A stretch of 64,000 bases of DNA. Origin: Herbaspirillum sp. alder98. Its GTDB lineage: Bacteria > Pseudomonadota > Gammaproteobacteria > Burkholderiales > Burkholderiaceae_D. Positions 9,112-17,251 of the stretch are shown one piece after another. The DNA lies in the NCBI RefSeq assembly GCF_020179755.1, contig NZ_JAIUCY010000002.1, forward strand, positions 124,001-188,000, written 5' to 3'. Below the pieces are notes generated by a model. That model did not search any database, had not been told where the DNA came from, and saw nothing but the letters and a program-made list of their open reading frames with translations. The translations under genes and the position numbers were made by a program. How positions within the stretch are numbered: position 1 is the stretch's first letter; every line of letters begins with the position of its first letter.

Positions 9112-10113
9112 TCAACCTGGCTGCTTACGGCTTACCTGGACCCAGTATCTCGTCATGAAGCGCAGGTCGACCGGCTGGGTAGTCGAAAGGAATCTCAGGG
9201 TTTTGTCGGTGTCCGCGATGTGATAAAGCCCGGAGACTCGCAGGTCTGATACGGATTCGTCACACGTCACCAGGCCACGCCGGTATCGCGCAATTTCCGC
9301 CACCAGGTCGGCCATGCGTGCGTTATCGGCGACAATCAAGCCGTCTTTCCAGTCATCGATGCCGATTCCTGATGGCGCAGCAAGCTCCCCTCTATCGCTA
9401 TAGAGCCACCATGTCTGCCCGGGCAATACCGGGATGATCTGCGGGTTGGATGCTGGCGTCAGTTCAATGGCGCCTTCTTGCAGGCTGATACGTGCTCGAC
9501 TATCTTCACGGCGAACCGTGAAGCGAGTGCCCAGCGCCTGTAGCCGGCCCACATGGGTATGGACCCAGAACGAGCGTTTTACGCCGGCGCGGCCGGTGAA
9601 CTCAGCGTCTGCGCCAGTCACTACCAGGATCTCGCCGCGGTGTAGCGTAATTTCCCGGCGCGCTTCGCCGAAATGAATACTGATTGCGCTATCCGTATTG
9701 AGGGTAATGACGGTTCCATCCTCAAGCTGCAGCGAACGAATCTCTCCCACGCCAGTAGATTCAGAGGCGATAAGTCTTTGCCAAGGTGCTTCCTTGCTGA
9801 CCAACCAGGCTGTGGGGCCCGCCACGGCGGCGAGCAGCAACAATTTCAGGGTTGCGCGGCGTTTCTTGTCGTTGCCGGAGCGAACCCGGTCGACACTATC
9901 CAGCACGCCTTTGGCCACTCCCGGTGGAAGATTCCGGAAGTTCTCCTGGACGCTGGATACGCGACGCCAGGCTGCAGCATTGGAGGGGTGCGCCTTGAGC
10001 CAGTGCTGGAAGGCTTGTTTTGTCGCGGCATCCGGTTTGTTGAACTGAACCTTGACGGCCCAATCTACCGCCTCGACTAGCCGCTTGTCTGCTTGGGGCA
10101 GTGCGTTTGCCAT
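9112..10113 (-). CDS. FecR-family anti-sigma regulator
   Basis: Inner-membrane sensor, 333 residues, that carries the signal from the loaded receptor to the ECF sigma factor. The cytoplasmic N-terminus (VDWAVKVQFNKPDAATKQAFQHWLKAHPSNAAAWRRV) fits the DUF4880 domain that binds the sigma factor. A single membrane segment (LKLLLLAAVAGPTAWLV, around 87-103) precedes the periplasmic FecR domain (LQLEDGTVITLNTDSAISI, LHRGEILVVTG, VGRLQALGTRFTVR, ISLQEGAIELTP). The C-terminal part (GLIVADNARMADLVAEIARYRRG and VSGLYHIADTD) resembles the FecR C-terminal STN-like region that contacts the receptor. Its ATG directly follows the stop of the sigma gene with no gap, so the two are coupled. Confidence 0.92.
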   Translation of the reverse strand: MANALPQADKRLVEAVDWAVKVQFNKPDAATKQAFQHWLKAHPSNAAAWRRVSSVQENFRNLPPGVAKGVLDSVDRVRSGNDKKRRATLKLLLLAAVAGPTAWLVSKEAPWQRLIASESTGVGEIRSLQLEDGTVITLNTDSAISIHFGEARREITLHRGEILVVTGADAEFTGRAGVKRSFWVHTHVGRLQALGTRFTVRREDSRARISLQEGAIELTPASNPQIIPVLPGQTWWLYSDRGELAAPSGIGIDDWKDGLIVADNARMADLVAEIARYRRGLVTCDESVSDLRVSGLYHIADTDKTLRFLSTTQPVDLRFMTRYWVQVSRKQPG

Positions 10114-10623
10114 CTAATTTGTCGTTGTCAGCGCACAGCATTGCAGCAGTGCTGAAGCAATATAACGCTCCACCGTAGCGCGTGACACACCCATGTGTTC
10201 TGCAATCTGAGGGCAGGTCAGGCCATCGAGCTGCGCTAGCAAGAAGGCAGTTCGGATCTTGGGCTTGAGCGAATCAAGCATTCGGTCAATCTGGATAAGT
10301 GCTTCCAGGACTAGAAGACGGGATTCTGGAGAGGGCGCCGTTGCTTCAGGCATTGCGGCCAGAGTGTCGAGCCAGGCCCGCTCCAGCTCTCGCCGGCGCC
10401 AATGTTCTACGACGAGATTCTTGGCTACGGTGCTCAGATATGCACGCGGCTCCCGGTATTGCTGCATCGCCGGGCGGTTCAGCAGCCGGACGAATACGTC
10501 ATGCGCCACATCTGCCGCTTCGAATCCATCGCCCAGCATCTTGCAGAGCCAGCGATGCAGCCAGCTGTGATGTTCTTTGTAGAGCGCTTGAATGGATTGC
10601 TCTGTGGCGGCGGAGTGGGCCAT
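10114..10623 (-). CDS. FecI-family ECF sigma factor
   Basis: Extracytoplasmic-function sigma factor, 169 residues, normal for the FecI group. Region 2 (IQALYKEHHSWLHRWLCKML and ADVAHDVFVRLL, YLSTVAKNLVVEHWRRRELER) binds core polymerase and the -10 element. Region 4 (LKPKIRTAFLLAQLDGLTCPQIAEHMGVSRATVERYI) holds the helix-turn-helix for the -35 element. It heads the sigma, FecR, receptor set and should drive the receptor gene when the ferric siderophore is bound. A Fur-like box about 40 bases upstream suggests that the sigma gene itself is iron-repressed. It is a second, distinct copy from the system at 43.7-47.8 kb. Confidence 0.93.
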   Translation of the reverse strand: MAHSAATEQSIQALYKEHHSWLHRWLCKMLGDGFEAADVAHDVFVRLLNRPAMQQYREPRAYLSTVAKNLVVEHWRRRELERAWLDTLAAMPEATAPSPESRLLVLEALIQIDRMLDSLKPKIRTAFLLAQLDGLTCPQIAEHMGVSRATVERYIASALLQCCALTTTN

Positions 10624-10660
10624 GGTGGGTTGCAGTTAGGAAATGCCAGATCAAAATATT

Positions 10661-10679
10661 CGAAATGAGAATTATTATA
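10661..10679 (-). promoter_or_regulatory. Candidate Fur box
   Basis: Read on the minus strand the 19 bases are TATAATAATTCTCATTTCG, 12 of 19 matching the classical Fur consensus, with an AT-rich surround. The site sits about 40 bases before the ATG of the ECF sigma gene, where iron repression is expected. This is assigned by eye only. Confidence 0.55.
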
Positions 10680-11382
10680 TAGTAGGCGATAGCCCAAGCG
10701 AAACAAGCGGATAGCTTCTCTTCGATGAGGTATGGCAGCCTGTTGGCCCTATCGTCGAATTTCTCTTCAGCAGCCAGATAGACCTCTTCGACCTTGTGCG
10801 TCTTCAAGCAAAAGGGCGGCCCCCGGCGCCCTTGATTATTGGTGCATCAACATTGTCGCCGACCCACAACAGGTTTTTCCCGATGGGTATCGAGACCGCA
10901 CCAAGCTCTTCCATTTGTGAAGAAAGTCCACGGCGGCACCCGCCAGGGCACGCATTAGAAGAGGTTGAGTCCGGCCAGGAAAAATGGAAACCATCCACGT
11001 CCCTGTCCATTGATCAGCTGCTGCACGGCGGGATACGTTGACCTTTAATCATGACGCACATTTTTAGTTTGAAACTTGCTTGACGCCAAGTAAAGCAGAA
11101 TGCTCTAATGAAAAAACAATAAAAAAAAACTGCAGCCGCTGATGAAACGTCCATAAGTTTCAAGACAAGAAGATTCTGGGAGGAGGCGGTGAAATGTCAG
11201 GGTGCAATCCCTGTCTTTTGCATGTCGGTTTAGCTATTCTTGTTTGTATCAGCGTCAGTTCGCACTTGATCAGGCGTTGGGGAAGTTGTTTGCGTCAGGA
11301 AGCTTGAGCTTCGGGGAGAAGCAGCATTCCTGGATTCGTTTTTACCCTCGCCTTGACCATGTTGTCACACCATCGAACACCC
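10680..11382. other. Intergenic region with leader of the type II secretion operon
   Basis: About 700 bases separate the minus-strand sigma gene from gspG. I see no convincing gene: the open frames have no ribosome-binding site and no recognisable protein features. A plus-strand promoter is plausible, with TTGACG at 11080-11085, 18 bases, then TCTAAT at 11104-11109. It would give a leader of about 250-270 bases containing a short hairpin, CAGGG/CCCTG, near 11200-11215. I could not match the leader to a known riboswitch. Confidence 0.45.
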
Positions 11383-11820
11383 ATGTTTCAACGTTCCACC
11401 AGTAACTTTGTACGACGGACTGCGCCGCTTGGATTCACCTTGCTGGAGCTGCTGGTCGTTATCGTCATCATCGGCTTGCTGGCCGCGTATGTCGGGCCGA
11501 AATATTTCTCGCAGCTGGGCAAGTCGAAGACCACCATTGCCAAGACCCAGATCAACGCATTCGAGCGTGCGCTGGATGCCTATCGGCTGGATGTTGGGCG
11601 TTATCCGACTGGGGAAGAGGGGTTGTCGGCATTGCTGGTCAAGCCGGCGGCGGTCGGCCAGTGGAATGGGCCCTATCTGGGCAAGGAGATTCCGCCCGAT
11701 CCCTGGGGTAATCCCTATGTCTATCGTTCGCCCGGCAGCAAGCGGGAGATCGAGATTATTTCTTATGGTGCTGATGGACGGGCCGGTGGGGATGGCGAGG
11801 CGGCCGACATCAGCAATTGA
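11383..11820 (+). CDS. gspG: Type II secretion major pseudopilin GspG
   Basis: Major pseudopilin, about 145 residues from ATG 11383 (an earlier in-frame ATG at 11359 is possible; neither has a clear ribosome-binding site). A short basic leader ends in Gly before the processed N-terminus G|FTLLELLVVIVIIGLLAAYV, with the conserved Glu at +5. This is the class III prepilin signature cut and methylated by a prepilin peptidase, which is not encoded in this window. The rest matches GspG: KTQINAFERALDAYRLDVGRYPT, GLSALL, WNGPYL, PPDPWGNPYVYRSPG and a terminal SYGADGRAGGDGEAADISN-like acidic tail, where known GspG proteins bind calcium. It is the first gene of an eleven-gene operon whose later members overlap or nearly touch. 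Confidence 0.95.
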   Translation: MFQRSTSNFVRRTAPLGFTLLELLVVIVIIGLLAAYVGPKYFSQLGKSKTTIAKTQINAFERALDAYRLDVGRYPTGEEGLSALLVKPAAVGQWNGPYLGKEIPPDPWGNPYVYRSPGSKREIEIISYGADGRAGGDGEAADISN

Positions 11821-11857
11821 GTTCATCGCATAAATTTTCACTCCACGGAATTTTCCC

Positions 11858-13045
11858 ATGTGGTTCAAGGTTCGAGCCTTGTCGTCGGACGACATGATCA
11901 CGCACGTGACATTGGCTGCGATCGACGAAATGGACGCCCGGCGGCAGGCCGAGGCGCAGGGGCTGCGTGCGCTGTCGATCGTCAGCACGCGCCAGGGGCT
12001 GCCGGGACGTCGTTCGACCTCAGGTTTTTCCGTCCTGCTGTTCAGTCAGGAACTGCTGGCGCTGTTACGCGCCGGCCTGAGCATCGTCGAGACGCTCGAG
12101 GCGCTGCACGAGAAGGAAGAAAATGCGGGCGCACGCGCCGTGTTGGGGCGTCTGTTGCTGGCCCTGCGGGAGGGCAAGCGGTTCTCGGTCGCCCTGGGCG
12201 AGCAACCGGCAGTGTTTTCGGCACTCTATGCCGGCATCGTGCAGGCCGCCGAAGGAACTAGCAGCCTGCCGCAGTCGCTGGCGCGTTTTGTCGATTACCA
12301 GCAGCGCATCGATGGCATCCGTACCAAGATCGTCAGCGCCATGATCTATCCGCTGATCCTGTTGCTGGTGGGTGGGGGCGTCACCTTGTTCCTGGTCGGC
12401 TATGTCGTGCCGCAGTTCGCCGAGGTCTATCAAGGCGCCGGGCGCAATTTGCCCTGGCTGTCGCAGTTATTGCTGGATGCCGGACGCATGATGACGCGTC
12501 ATGCGCAACTGGTCTGGGTGGGTATCCTGTTGGCGCTCCTGGTCACCGGTGTCGCAATTTACCAGGCCATCGCCAGCGGCTGGCTCATCAAATGGGCCGG
12601 ACGATTGCCGGGGTTTGGCCAGCGTCTGCATGTGTATGCCTTGTCCCGCCTCTATCTGACACTGGGGATGTTGCTGGAGGGAGGCATTCCGGTGGTGACG
12701 GCGCTGCAGACCACGCGCAGTGTGGTCAACGTCACCTTGCAGAAGGACCTCGACCTGGCGATCGAGGCCATACAGTCGGGTATGCCGATGTCGACGGCGC
12801 TCAGTGAACGGCGCCTGACCACACCGGTTTCGCTGCGCATGCTGCGTGCCGGTGAGCGTTCTGGGGAGTTGGGGCAGATGCTGACGCAGGCTGCAGCATT
12901 CTACGATGGGGAGATCGCACGCTGGATCGACCGCTTTACCAAGGTGTTCGAACCAGCCTTGATGACCGCTATCGGGATCATCGTCGGCGCCATTGTCGTT
13001 TTACTTTACATACCGATCTTTGATCTGGCGGGGAGCCTCTCATGA
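11858..13045 (+). CDS. gspF: Type II secretion inner-membrane platform protein GspF
   Basis: Polytopic inner-membrane protein, 395 residues, with two GspF domains (about 65-190 and 265-390). Hydrophobic segments are at about 165-190 (MIYPLILLLVGGGVTLFLVGYVV), 215-235 and 365-390. Typical motifs include FSQELLALLRAGLSIVETLE, the second-domain counterpart LSRLYLTLGMLLEGGIPVV, and LRAGERSGELGQML. The N-terminus MWFKVRALSSDDMITHVTLAA is the usual cytoplasmic start that contacts GspE and GspL. The platform protein couples the ATPase to pseudopilus growth. The gene starts 38 bases after gspG and its stop overlaps the gspE start by 4 bases. Confidence 0.95.
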   Translation: MWFKVRALSSDDMITHVTLAAIDEMDARRQAEAQGLRALSIVSTRQGLPGRRSTSGFSVLLFSQELLALLRAGLSIVETLEALHEKEENAGARAVLGRLLLALREGKRFSVALGEQPAVFSALYAGIVQAAEGTSSLPQSLARFVDYQQRIDGIRTKIVSAMIYPLILLLVGGGVTLFLVGYVVPQFAEVYQGAGRNLPWLSQLLLDAGRMMTRHAQLVWVGILLALLVTGVAIYQAIASGWLIKWAGRLPGFGQRLHVYALSRLYLTLGMLLEGGIPVVTALQTTRSVVNVTLQKDLDLAIEAIQSGMPMSTALSERRLTTPVSLRMLRAGERSGELGQMLTQAAAFYDGEIARWIDRFTKVFEPALMTAIGIIVGAIVVLLYIPIFDLAGSLS

Positions 13046-14724
13046 ATGCACGTGTCGATTTTTTTCCGGTGATTGATCCCGGCATGCTGGCGCGAGCGCG
13101 CGCGGTCGCGGCACAATCAGGCAAAACCATCTTGAACGAGCTGGAGGTGGCCAGCGGCCTGGATCCGCGCGCGCTGATCGCGGCCGTCGGCCTGTTGTTG
13201 CAGTTGCCGGTGGTGGAAATGGCCGCCATGTCGAAGATGCAGCCAGCCTTCGACATCCTGCCGTTGTCCAAGGCGATGCAGAAGCGCTGCCTGGTGCTGC
13301 GTTCGGCGCAGCCAGGCCTGGTCGGCATCGTTGGCGACCCGTTCGACATGGATGTGCAGCGATGGCTGCATTCGCGTGGCTGCACCAGCCTGTCGCTGGC
13401 GCTGGAGAAGGATATCCAGGCCTATTTGTCGCGGCAGGAAGAGTCGGTACGCGCCGTCGACCAGCTCGGCGCGCCCGGTGCGGACGCCCGCCGCGAACAG
13501 AAGACGACCACCGTTTTGTCGTATACCACCGTGTCGGGCGCGGCCAGTCCGGCGGTGCAGCTGGTCAATTCGACCCTCTATGACGCGCTCCGGGCGGGCG
13601 CTTCCGATATCCACCTGGAGAGCACCGCGACCGGTATGGACGTCAAATACCGGATCGATGGCGTGCTCGATCATGTCACCACCGCGCAGGGCGTGGAAGA
13701 AGCGCAGCGTGCCATCTCGCGCCTGAAGGTGATGGCAGAGCTTGATATCGCCGAGCGGCGCGTGCCTCAGGATGGCAGCTTCCGGGTCGAGTCCGGTGGA
13801 CGCGATATCGATGTGCGGGTGTCGATCATGCCCAGCATCCACGGCGAAGACGCGGTGATCCGGATCCTCGACAAGCAATCGATGACCGATGACGCCGGCG
13901 CCCTGACACTGGATTCGCTGGGCTTCGATGACGCTTCCCTGGCGACGGTGCGCATGCTGGCGCACGAGCCTTACGGCATGTTGCTGGTGACTGGCCCGAC
14001 CGGTTCCGGCAAGACCACTACGCTGTATGCGGCGTTGACGGAAATGCACAACGGCCAGGACAAGATCATCACCATCGAGGATCCGGTGGAATATCAATTG
14101 CCCGGCATCCTGCAGATTCCCGTCAAGGAAAAAAAGGGCCTCACCTTCGCCAAAGGCCTGCGATCGATCCTGCGCCATGACCCCGACAAGATCATGGTGG
14201 GCGAGATCCGGGACCGGGAAACAGCCGAAATTGCAGTGCAGTCCGCGCTGACCGGCCACCTGGTGCTGACCACCGTGCATGCCAACAGCGTGTTTGACGT
14301 CTTCGGCCGGTTCTCGCACATGGGCATCGATCTTTACGCGTTCCTGTCGGCCCTGAACGGAATCTGGGCACAGCGCTTGGTGCGCCTGAACTGCCCGCAT
14401 TGTTCTACACCTTATCAACCGGCCGAGCTGTCGCTGGCGCGGGTCAACCTGAGGCTGGCCGATGTGGCCGGGTACCGCTTCATGCGAGGCGCCGGATGTG
14501 GCGAGTGTCGTGGAACCGGCTACAAGGGGCGCCGCGCCATCGCCGAGATACTGGTATTGAATGATGCCATTCGCGAGATGATCATCGAAAAGAAGCCGAT
14601 TCGCCAAGTCAAGGAAGCGGCTCGCCTCAATGGGACGCGCACCCTGCGCGAAGCAGCGCTGGAACTGGTGAAGTCGGGTGAGACTACACTCGATGAAATC
14701 AAGCGCGTGACCTTGCATACCTGA
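13042..14724 (+). CDS. gspE: Type II secretion ATPase GspE
   Basis: Cytoplasmic hexameric assembly ATPase, 560 residues. The N-terminal GspE/PilB domain (about 1-140) is followed by the catalytic core: Walker A GPTGSGKTT (about 318-326), Asp box and ASDIHLE, Walker B region IMVGEIRDRETAEIA, and the His box LTTVHANSV. A zinc-binding loop uses Cys451, Cys454, Cys486 and Cys489 (CPHC and CGEC), a feature of GspE/PilB rather than PilT retraction ATPases. It powers pseudopilus assembly through GspF and the PilM/GspL-like protein that follows 7 bases downstream. The protein is complete, with normal length for the family. Confidence 0.95.
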   Translation: MNARVDFFPVIDPGMLARARAVAAQSGKTILNELEVASGLDPRALIAAVGLLLQLPVVEMAAMSKMQPAFDILPLSKAMQKRCLVLRSAQPGLVGIVGDPFDMDVQRWLHSRGCTSLSLALEKDIQAYLSRQEESVRAVDQLGAPGADARREQKTTTVLSYTTVSGAASPAVQLVNSTLYDALRAGASDIHLESTATGMDVKYRIDGVLDHVTTAQGVEEAQRAISRLKVMAELDIAERRVPQDGSFRVESGGRDIDVRVSIMPSIHGEDAVIRILDKQSMTDDAGALTLDSLGFDDASLATVRMLAHEPYGMLLVTGPTGSGKTTTLYAALTEMHNGQDKIITIEDPVEYQLPGILQIPVKEKKGLTFAKGLRSILRHDPDKIMVGEIRDRETAEIAVQSALTGHLVLTTVHANSVFDVFGRFSHMGIDLYAFLSALNGIWAQRLVRLNCPHCSTPYQPAELSLARVNLRLADVAGYRFMRGAGCGECRGTGYKGRRAIAEILVLNDAIREMIIEKKPIRQVKEAARLNGTRTLREAALELVKSGETTLDEIKRVTLHT

Positions 14725-14731
14725 CTGGACC

Positions 14732-15538
14732 ATGTCTGCCTTGCGCATCGGCCTATCGAAGAGCGGCGTGACCGTGCTGCAGGTCAGCCGTTGGCGCAAG
14801 CCGCGAGTGCAAGTGCTGAAGGAGGCGGAACTGGTCGGGCCGATCGATACGGCAGAGCAATTGAAGCTCGCCCTGGATGCAGTGCTGGCAGGCATCGATG
14901 TGCGTTCCCGCTGGGTTAGCATCGTGTTGGCCGATGAATGGGCGCATTATTTCAGCGTGGCCTCGCCAGCGAACGTGACGCGCCTGGAAGATTGCAAGGC
15001 TGTGGCCGATTTGCGATTCAGGCGGCTCTACGACCTGGACCCGGCGCAGTGGAAGATCGAAGCGACCTGGAGCGCCAGTCATAATTTCCTGGCCTGCGCG
15101 CTGCCACGCTGGCTCATCGAGACGCTCTTGGCATGTGGCCGGCAGCACGGATTTCATCTGACAGGCATCGTTCCCCAGTTCGTCGGCGCCTGGAATCAAT
15201 GGCATAAGCGCATTGCTGCCGATAGCTGGTTCGGTCTCGTGCATCAGAACCGGATCACGTTATGCGCGCTTCAGGGAAAACGGCCGGTCGATGTGGACAC
15301 GCTGTTTGCATCGGCGCACGACGCGCAGAATTCCTCCTGGCTGGAAGAGCAGTTGACGCGCAATGCGCTGGTGCAGGGAAGGGAGATGCCGACGCGATTG
15401 TACTTATGTGGCATCCTGCAACCAACGTGGGCGAGTGCATCTGGCGAAGCGTTTCAGATGATCCCCTTGAAGGAACCTGAACTCCATGGTGTCGCATCGT
15501 CACATGGGGTCTTGCTGGCCATGCAGGGACACCGATGA
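14732..15538 (+). CDS. PilM/GspL-cytoplasmic-domain-like secretion protein
   Basis: Protein of 268 residues without a membrane segment. By position and fold-like pattern (RIGLSKSGVTVLQVSRW at the start, VSIVLADEWAHYFSV, and a late LYLCGI strand) I infer the actin-like cytoplasmic domain found in PilM and in the N-terminal half of GspL, which bridges the ATPase to the inner-membrane complex. In canonical type II systems this domain and the membrane-plus-periplasmic part form a single GspL; here they are two genes, as in type IV pili (pilM, pilN). It overlaps the next gene by 4 bases. Sequence similarity is weak by eye, so the assignment rests mainly on operon order. Confidence 0.65.
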   Translation: MSALRIGLSKSGVTVLQVSRWRKPRVQVLKEAELVGPIDTAEQLKLALDAVLAGIDVRSRWVSIVLADEWAHYFSVASPANVTRLEDCKAVADLRFRRLYDLDPAQWKIEATWSASHNFLACALPRWLIETLLACGRQHGFHLTGIVPQFVGAWNQWHKRIAADSWFGLVHQNRITLCALQGKRPVDVDTLFASAHDAQNSSWLEEQLTRNALVQGREMPTRLYLCGILQPTWASASGEAFQMIPLKEPELHGVASSHGVLLAMQGHR

Positions 15539-16086
15539 GCCGTCTTCATATCGAATTTGCCGCCCGTGACTGGCGCTATGCCCTGGCAGATACGCGCTGG
15601 CCGAGTTGGCTCATGGCCATTGCCGGCTTGTCATTGTGCGTGTTTCTCGCGCTGCATATACAGTCGAAGTGGAAAACGGTTCAGGCCGGGCAGCAGCGGT
15701 TGCTGAGCTTGCAGCAAAGCCTGGCACGGCAACAGGAGCGTCAGTTGCCGTCTCGGCGTGAAGATATCCCGGCTGAACGCGCCAATGCGGTCAACCAGGC
15801 GGTTTCCCAGCTCAACCTGCCGTGGCGCGACGTGCTCGATGCACTCGAGCTGGCGACCCCCGGGTCGATTGCCCTGCTGTCGATGGAGCCGGATGCCGTC
15901 AAGCGAACCTTGAAGTGCGTGGCCGAAGCCAGGGATGGCGAGGCAATGCTGGCTTATCTGGAGCAATTGAAGCGAGCGGAATTCTTTGATTCGGTCGTCT
16001 TGCTGCGCCACGAACTGGTGGAGAAAGATCCCGGCAAGCCGATCCGCTTTCAGTTCGACGCACATTGGCCGATGGCGAAACCGTGA
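15535..16086 (+). CDS. PilN/GspL-C-terminal-like secretion protein
   Basis: Bitopic inner-membrane protein, 183 residues: a cytoplasmic N-terminus of about 26 residues, one membrane helix (MAIAGLSLCVFLALHI, about 27-43), a heptad-rich stretch (about 45-75, many Gln and Leu) and a periplasmic ferredoxin-like domain (WRDVLDALELATPGSIALLSMEPD and a late strand near FDSVVLLRHELV). That layout is typical of PilN and of the C-terminal half of GspL. It follows the PilM-like gene with a 4-base overlap and overlaps the PilO-like gene through GTGA. It probably pairs with the PilO-like protein in the periplasm. Confidence 0.7.
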   Translation: MSRLHIEFAARDWRYALADTRWPSWLMAIAGLSLCVFLALHIQSKWKTVQAGQQRLLSLQQSLARQQERQLPSRREDIPAERANAVNQAVSQLNLPWRDVLDALELATPGSIALLSMEPDAVKRTLKCVAEARDGEAMLAYLEQLKRAEFFDSVVLLRHELVEKDPGKPIRFQFDAHWPMAKP

Positions 16087-16709
16087 ACACGCTGATTCAT
16101 TACTGCAGTCGATGGTTCTTGCGAACAAGATTGGTCGCTTTGCACCTGGGTGCGGTGAACGTGGCGGCAGCCGTGTGCTGGGGAATTGCCCTGGCCGCAT
16201 GGCTGTGGGGTGTGCCCTATTGGCAGGAACGACTCAGGCTGCAGCAGAGTGCCATTTTCGATACACGACAAGCCCTGCAGGCGCCCATGTATCCGCTATC
16301 GGCGACGCCACGCATGAGCGAGCGCGATCGGCTCAAGGCTTTTTACGACGGCCTGGGCGATATCCACTATGTAGAGCAACAGGTCAAGACGATTTTCTCG
16401 CTGGCGTCGACCAGCGGCGTGGCGCTGGCGCAGGCGGATTATCGGATGACGGAAGAAAAGGCCGGCGGTTTCAGTGCCTATCGCATCAGGTTTCCGGTAA
16501 AGGGTTCGTACAAGGCGGTGCGCCAGTTCTGCATGCAGGTGCTGATGGCCATTCCCTTTGCTTCACTCGACGAATTGCAATTCAAGCGTGCCGCGGTCTC
16601 CAGCGAGGTGATCGAGGTCAACCTGCAATTGACCCTTTATCTCAACAATGAAGGCAGCGCGCCGCGCGGCGCTGGGGCAGGGCTGCCGGGCAAGGATGGT
16701 GGATCATGA
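16083..16709 (+). CDS. PilO/GspM-like secretion protein
   Basis: Bitopic inner-membrane protein of about 208 residues. I chose the GTG at 16083, which overlaps the upstream TGA (GTGA), over an in-frame ATG 18 bases earlier. After a short cytoplasmic part comes one membrane helix (VAAAVCWGIALAAWLWGVPYW), a coiled region, then a periplasmic ferredoxin-like domain (FYDGLGDIHYVEQQVKTIFSL; RIRFPVKGSYKAVRQFCMQVL; ELQFKRAAVSSEVIEVNLQL) as in PilO and GspM. It is expected to dimerise with the preceding PilN-like protein and to contact the PilP/GspC-like protein encoded next, with which it overlaps by 4 bases. Confidence 0.7.
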   Translation: MNTLIHYCSRWFLRTRLVALHLGAVNVAAAVCWGIALAAWLWGVPYWQERLRLQQSAIFDTRQALQAPMYPLSATPRMSERDRLKAFYDGLGDIHYVEQQVKTIFSLASTSGVALAQADYRMTEEKAGGFSAYRIRFPVKGSYKAVRQFCMQVLMAIPFASLDELQFKRAAVSSEVIEVNLQLTLYLNNEGSAPRGAGAGLPGKDGGS

Positions 16710-17251
16710 AACCGCTGCATCTGGTCCTGGCAGCGGGCCTGCTGGTATCGGCCGGGCTGGCCTTCTTTGGCGACAAGACCGAGCAGGAAACGGTGGTGGA
16801 CGTGCCCGCCCGCATCAACGCAGGGGGCGCTAACCGGCCGCCGGTTACGCCGCCCAGCAATCAACCGGCAAGGGCTGGCGCCAGCGATGGGGCTCGTGGC
16901 GTGATCCTGGCGGTGAAGCCACGCGCCGAGTTGATCGGCGAACAGGCCAGCGCCACCAGCGGCGACCTGTTTGCGCGCCAGAGCTGGGCAGTGCCGGTGG
17001 CAACAGCGGTCAATGCGGCATCCGTGCCGGCGGTCGATGCCTCTGCTGCAACACTGACGTATGTAGGAAAGAAACAGGAAGATGGCATTTGGGAGGTCTA
17101 TCTGGCACAGCAGGATCAACTCTTTATCGTCAGGGACAAGACGGTCATCGACGGCAAGTACCGGGTGGAGTCCATCGTGCCGCCAAGGCTGGTACTGACT
17201 TATCTTCCTTCGTCGCGAAAGCAGACAGTAATGATCGGGGACGCTCAATGA
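16706..17251 (+). CDS. PilP/GspC-like periplasmic connector
   Basis: Small exported or membrane-anchored protein, 181 residues. An N-terminal hydrophobic segment (LVLAAGLLVSAGLAFFG, about 5-21) is followed by a Pro/Ala-rich linker (about 35-95) and a compact C-terminal domain (ATLTYVGKKQEDGIWEVYLA, FIVRDKTVIDGKYRVESIVP, RLVLTYLP). The C-terminal pattern, a small beta domain with G.Y.V..I....L.L.Y, is that of the homology region of GspC/PilP that binds the secretin. It overlaps the secretin gene by 4 bases. No PDZ domain is present, which is more like PilP than classical GspC. Confidence 0.72.
   Translation: MKPLHLVLAAGLLVSAGLAFFGDKTEQETVVDVPARINAGGANRPPVTPPSNQPARAGASDGARGVILAVKPRAELIGEQASATSGDLFARQSWAVPVATAVNAASVPAVDASAATLTYVGKKQEDGIWEVYLAQQDQLFIVRDKTVIDGKYRVESIVPPRLVLTYLPSSRKQTVMIGDAQ

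Noticed and set aside
10796..11041. Small open frames between the sigma gene and gspG
   Set aside because: No ribosome-binding site, overlap each other on both strands, no recognisable protein features.
11200..11215. Possible riboswitch hairpin in the gspG leader
   Set aside because: Only a 5-bp stem; no match to the cobalamin, glycine, c-di-GMP or SAM aptamer motifs I know.
13117..14922. 601-codon open frame antisense to gspE
   Set aside because: GC-rich antisense shadow of a well-supported ATPase gene; His/Gln/Arg-rich with no domain.
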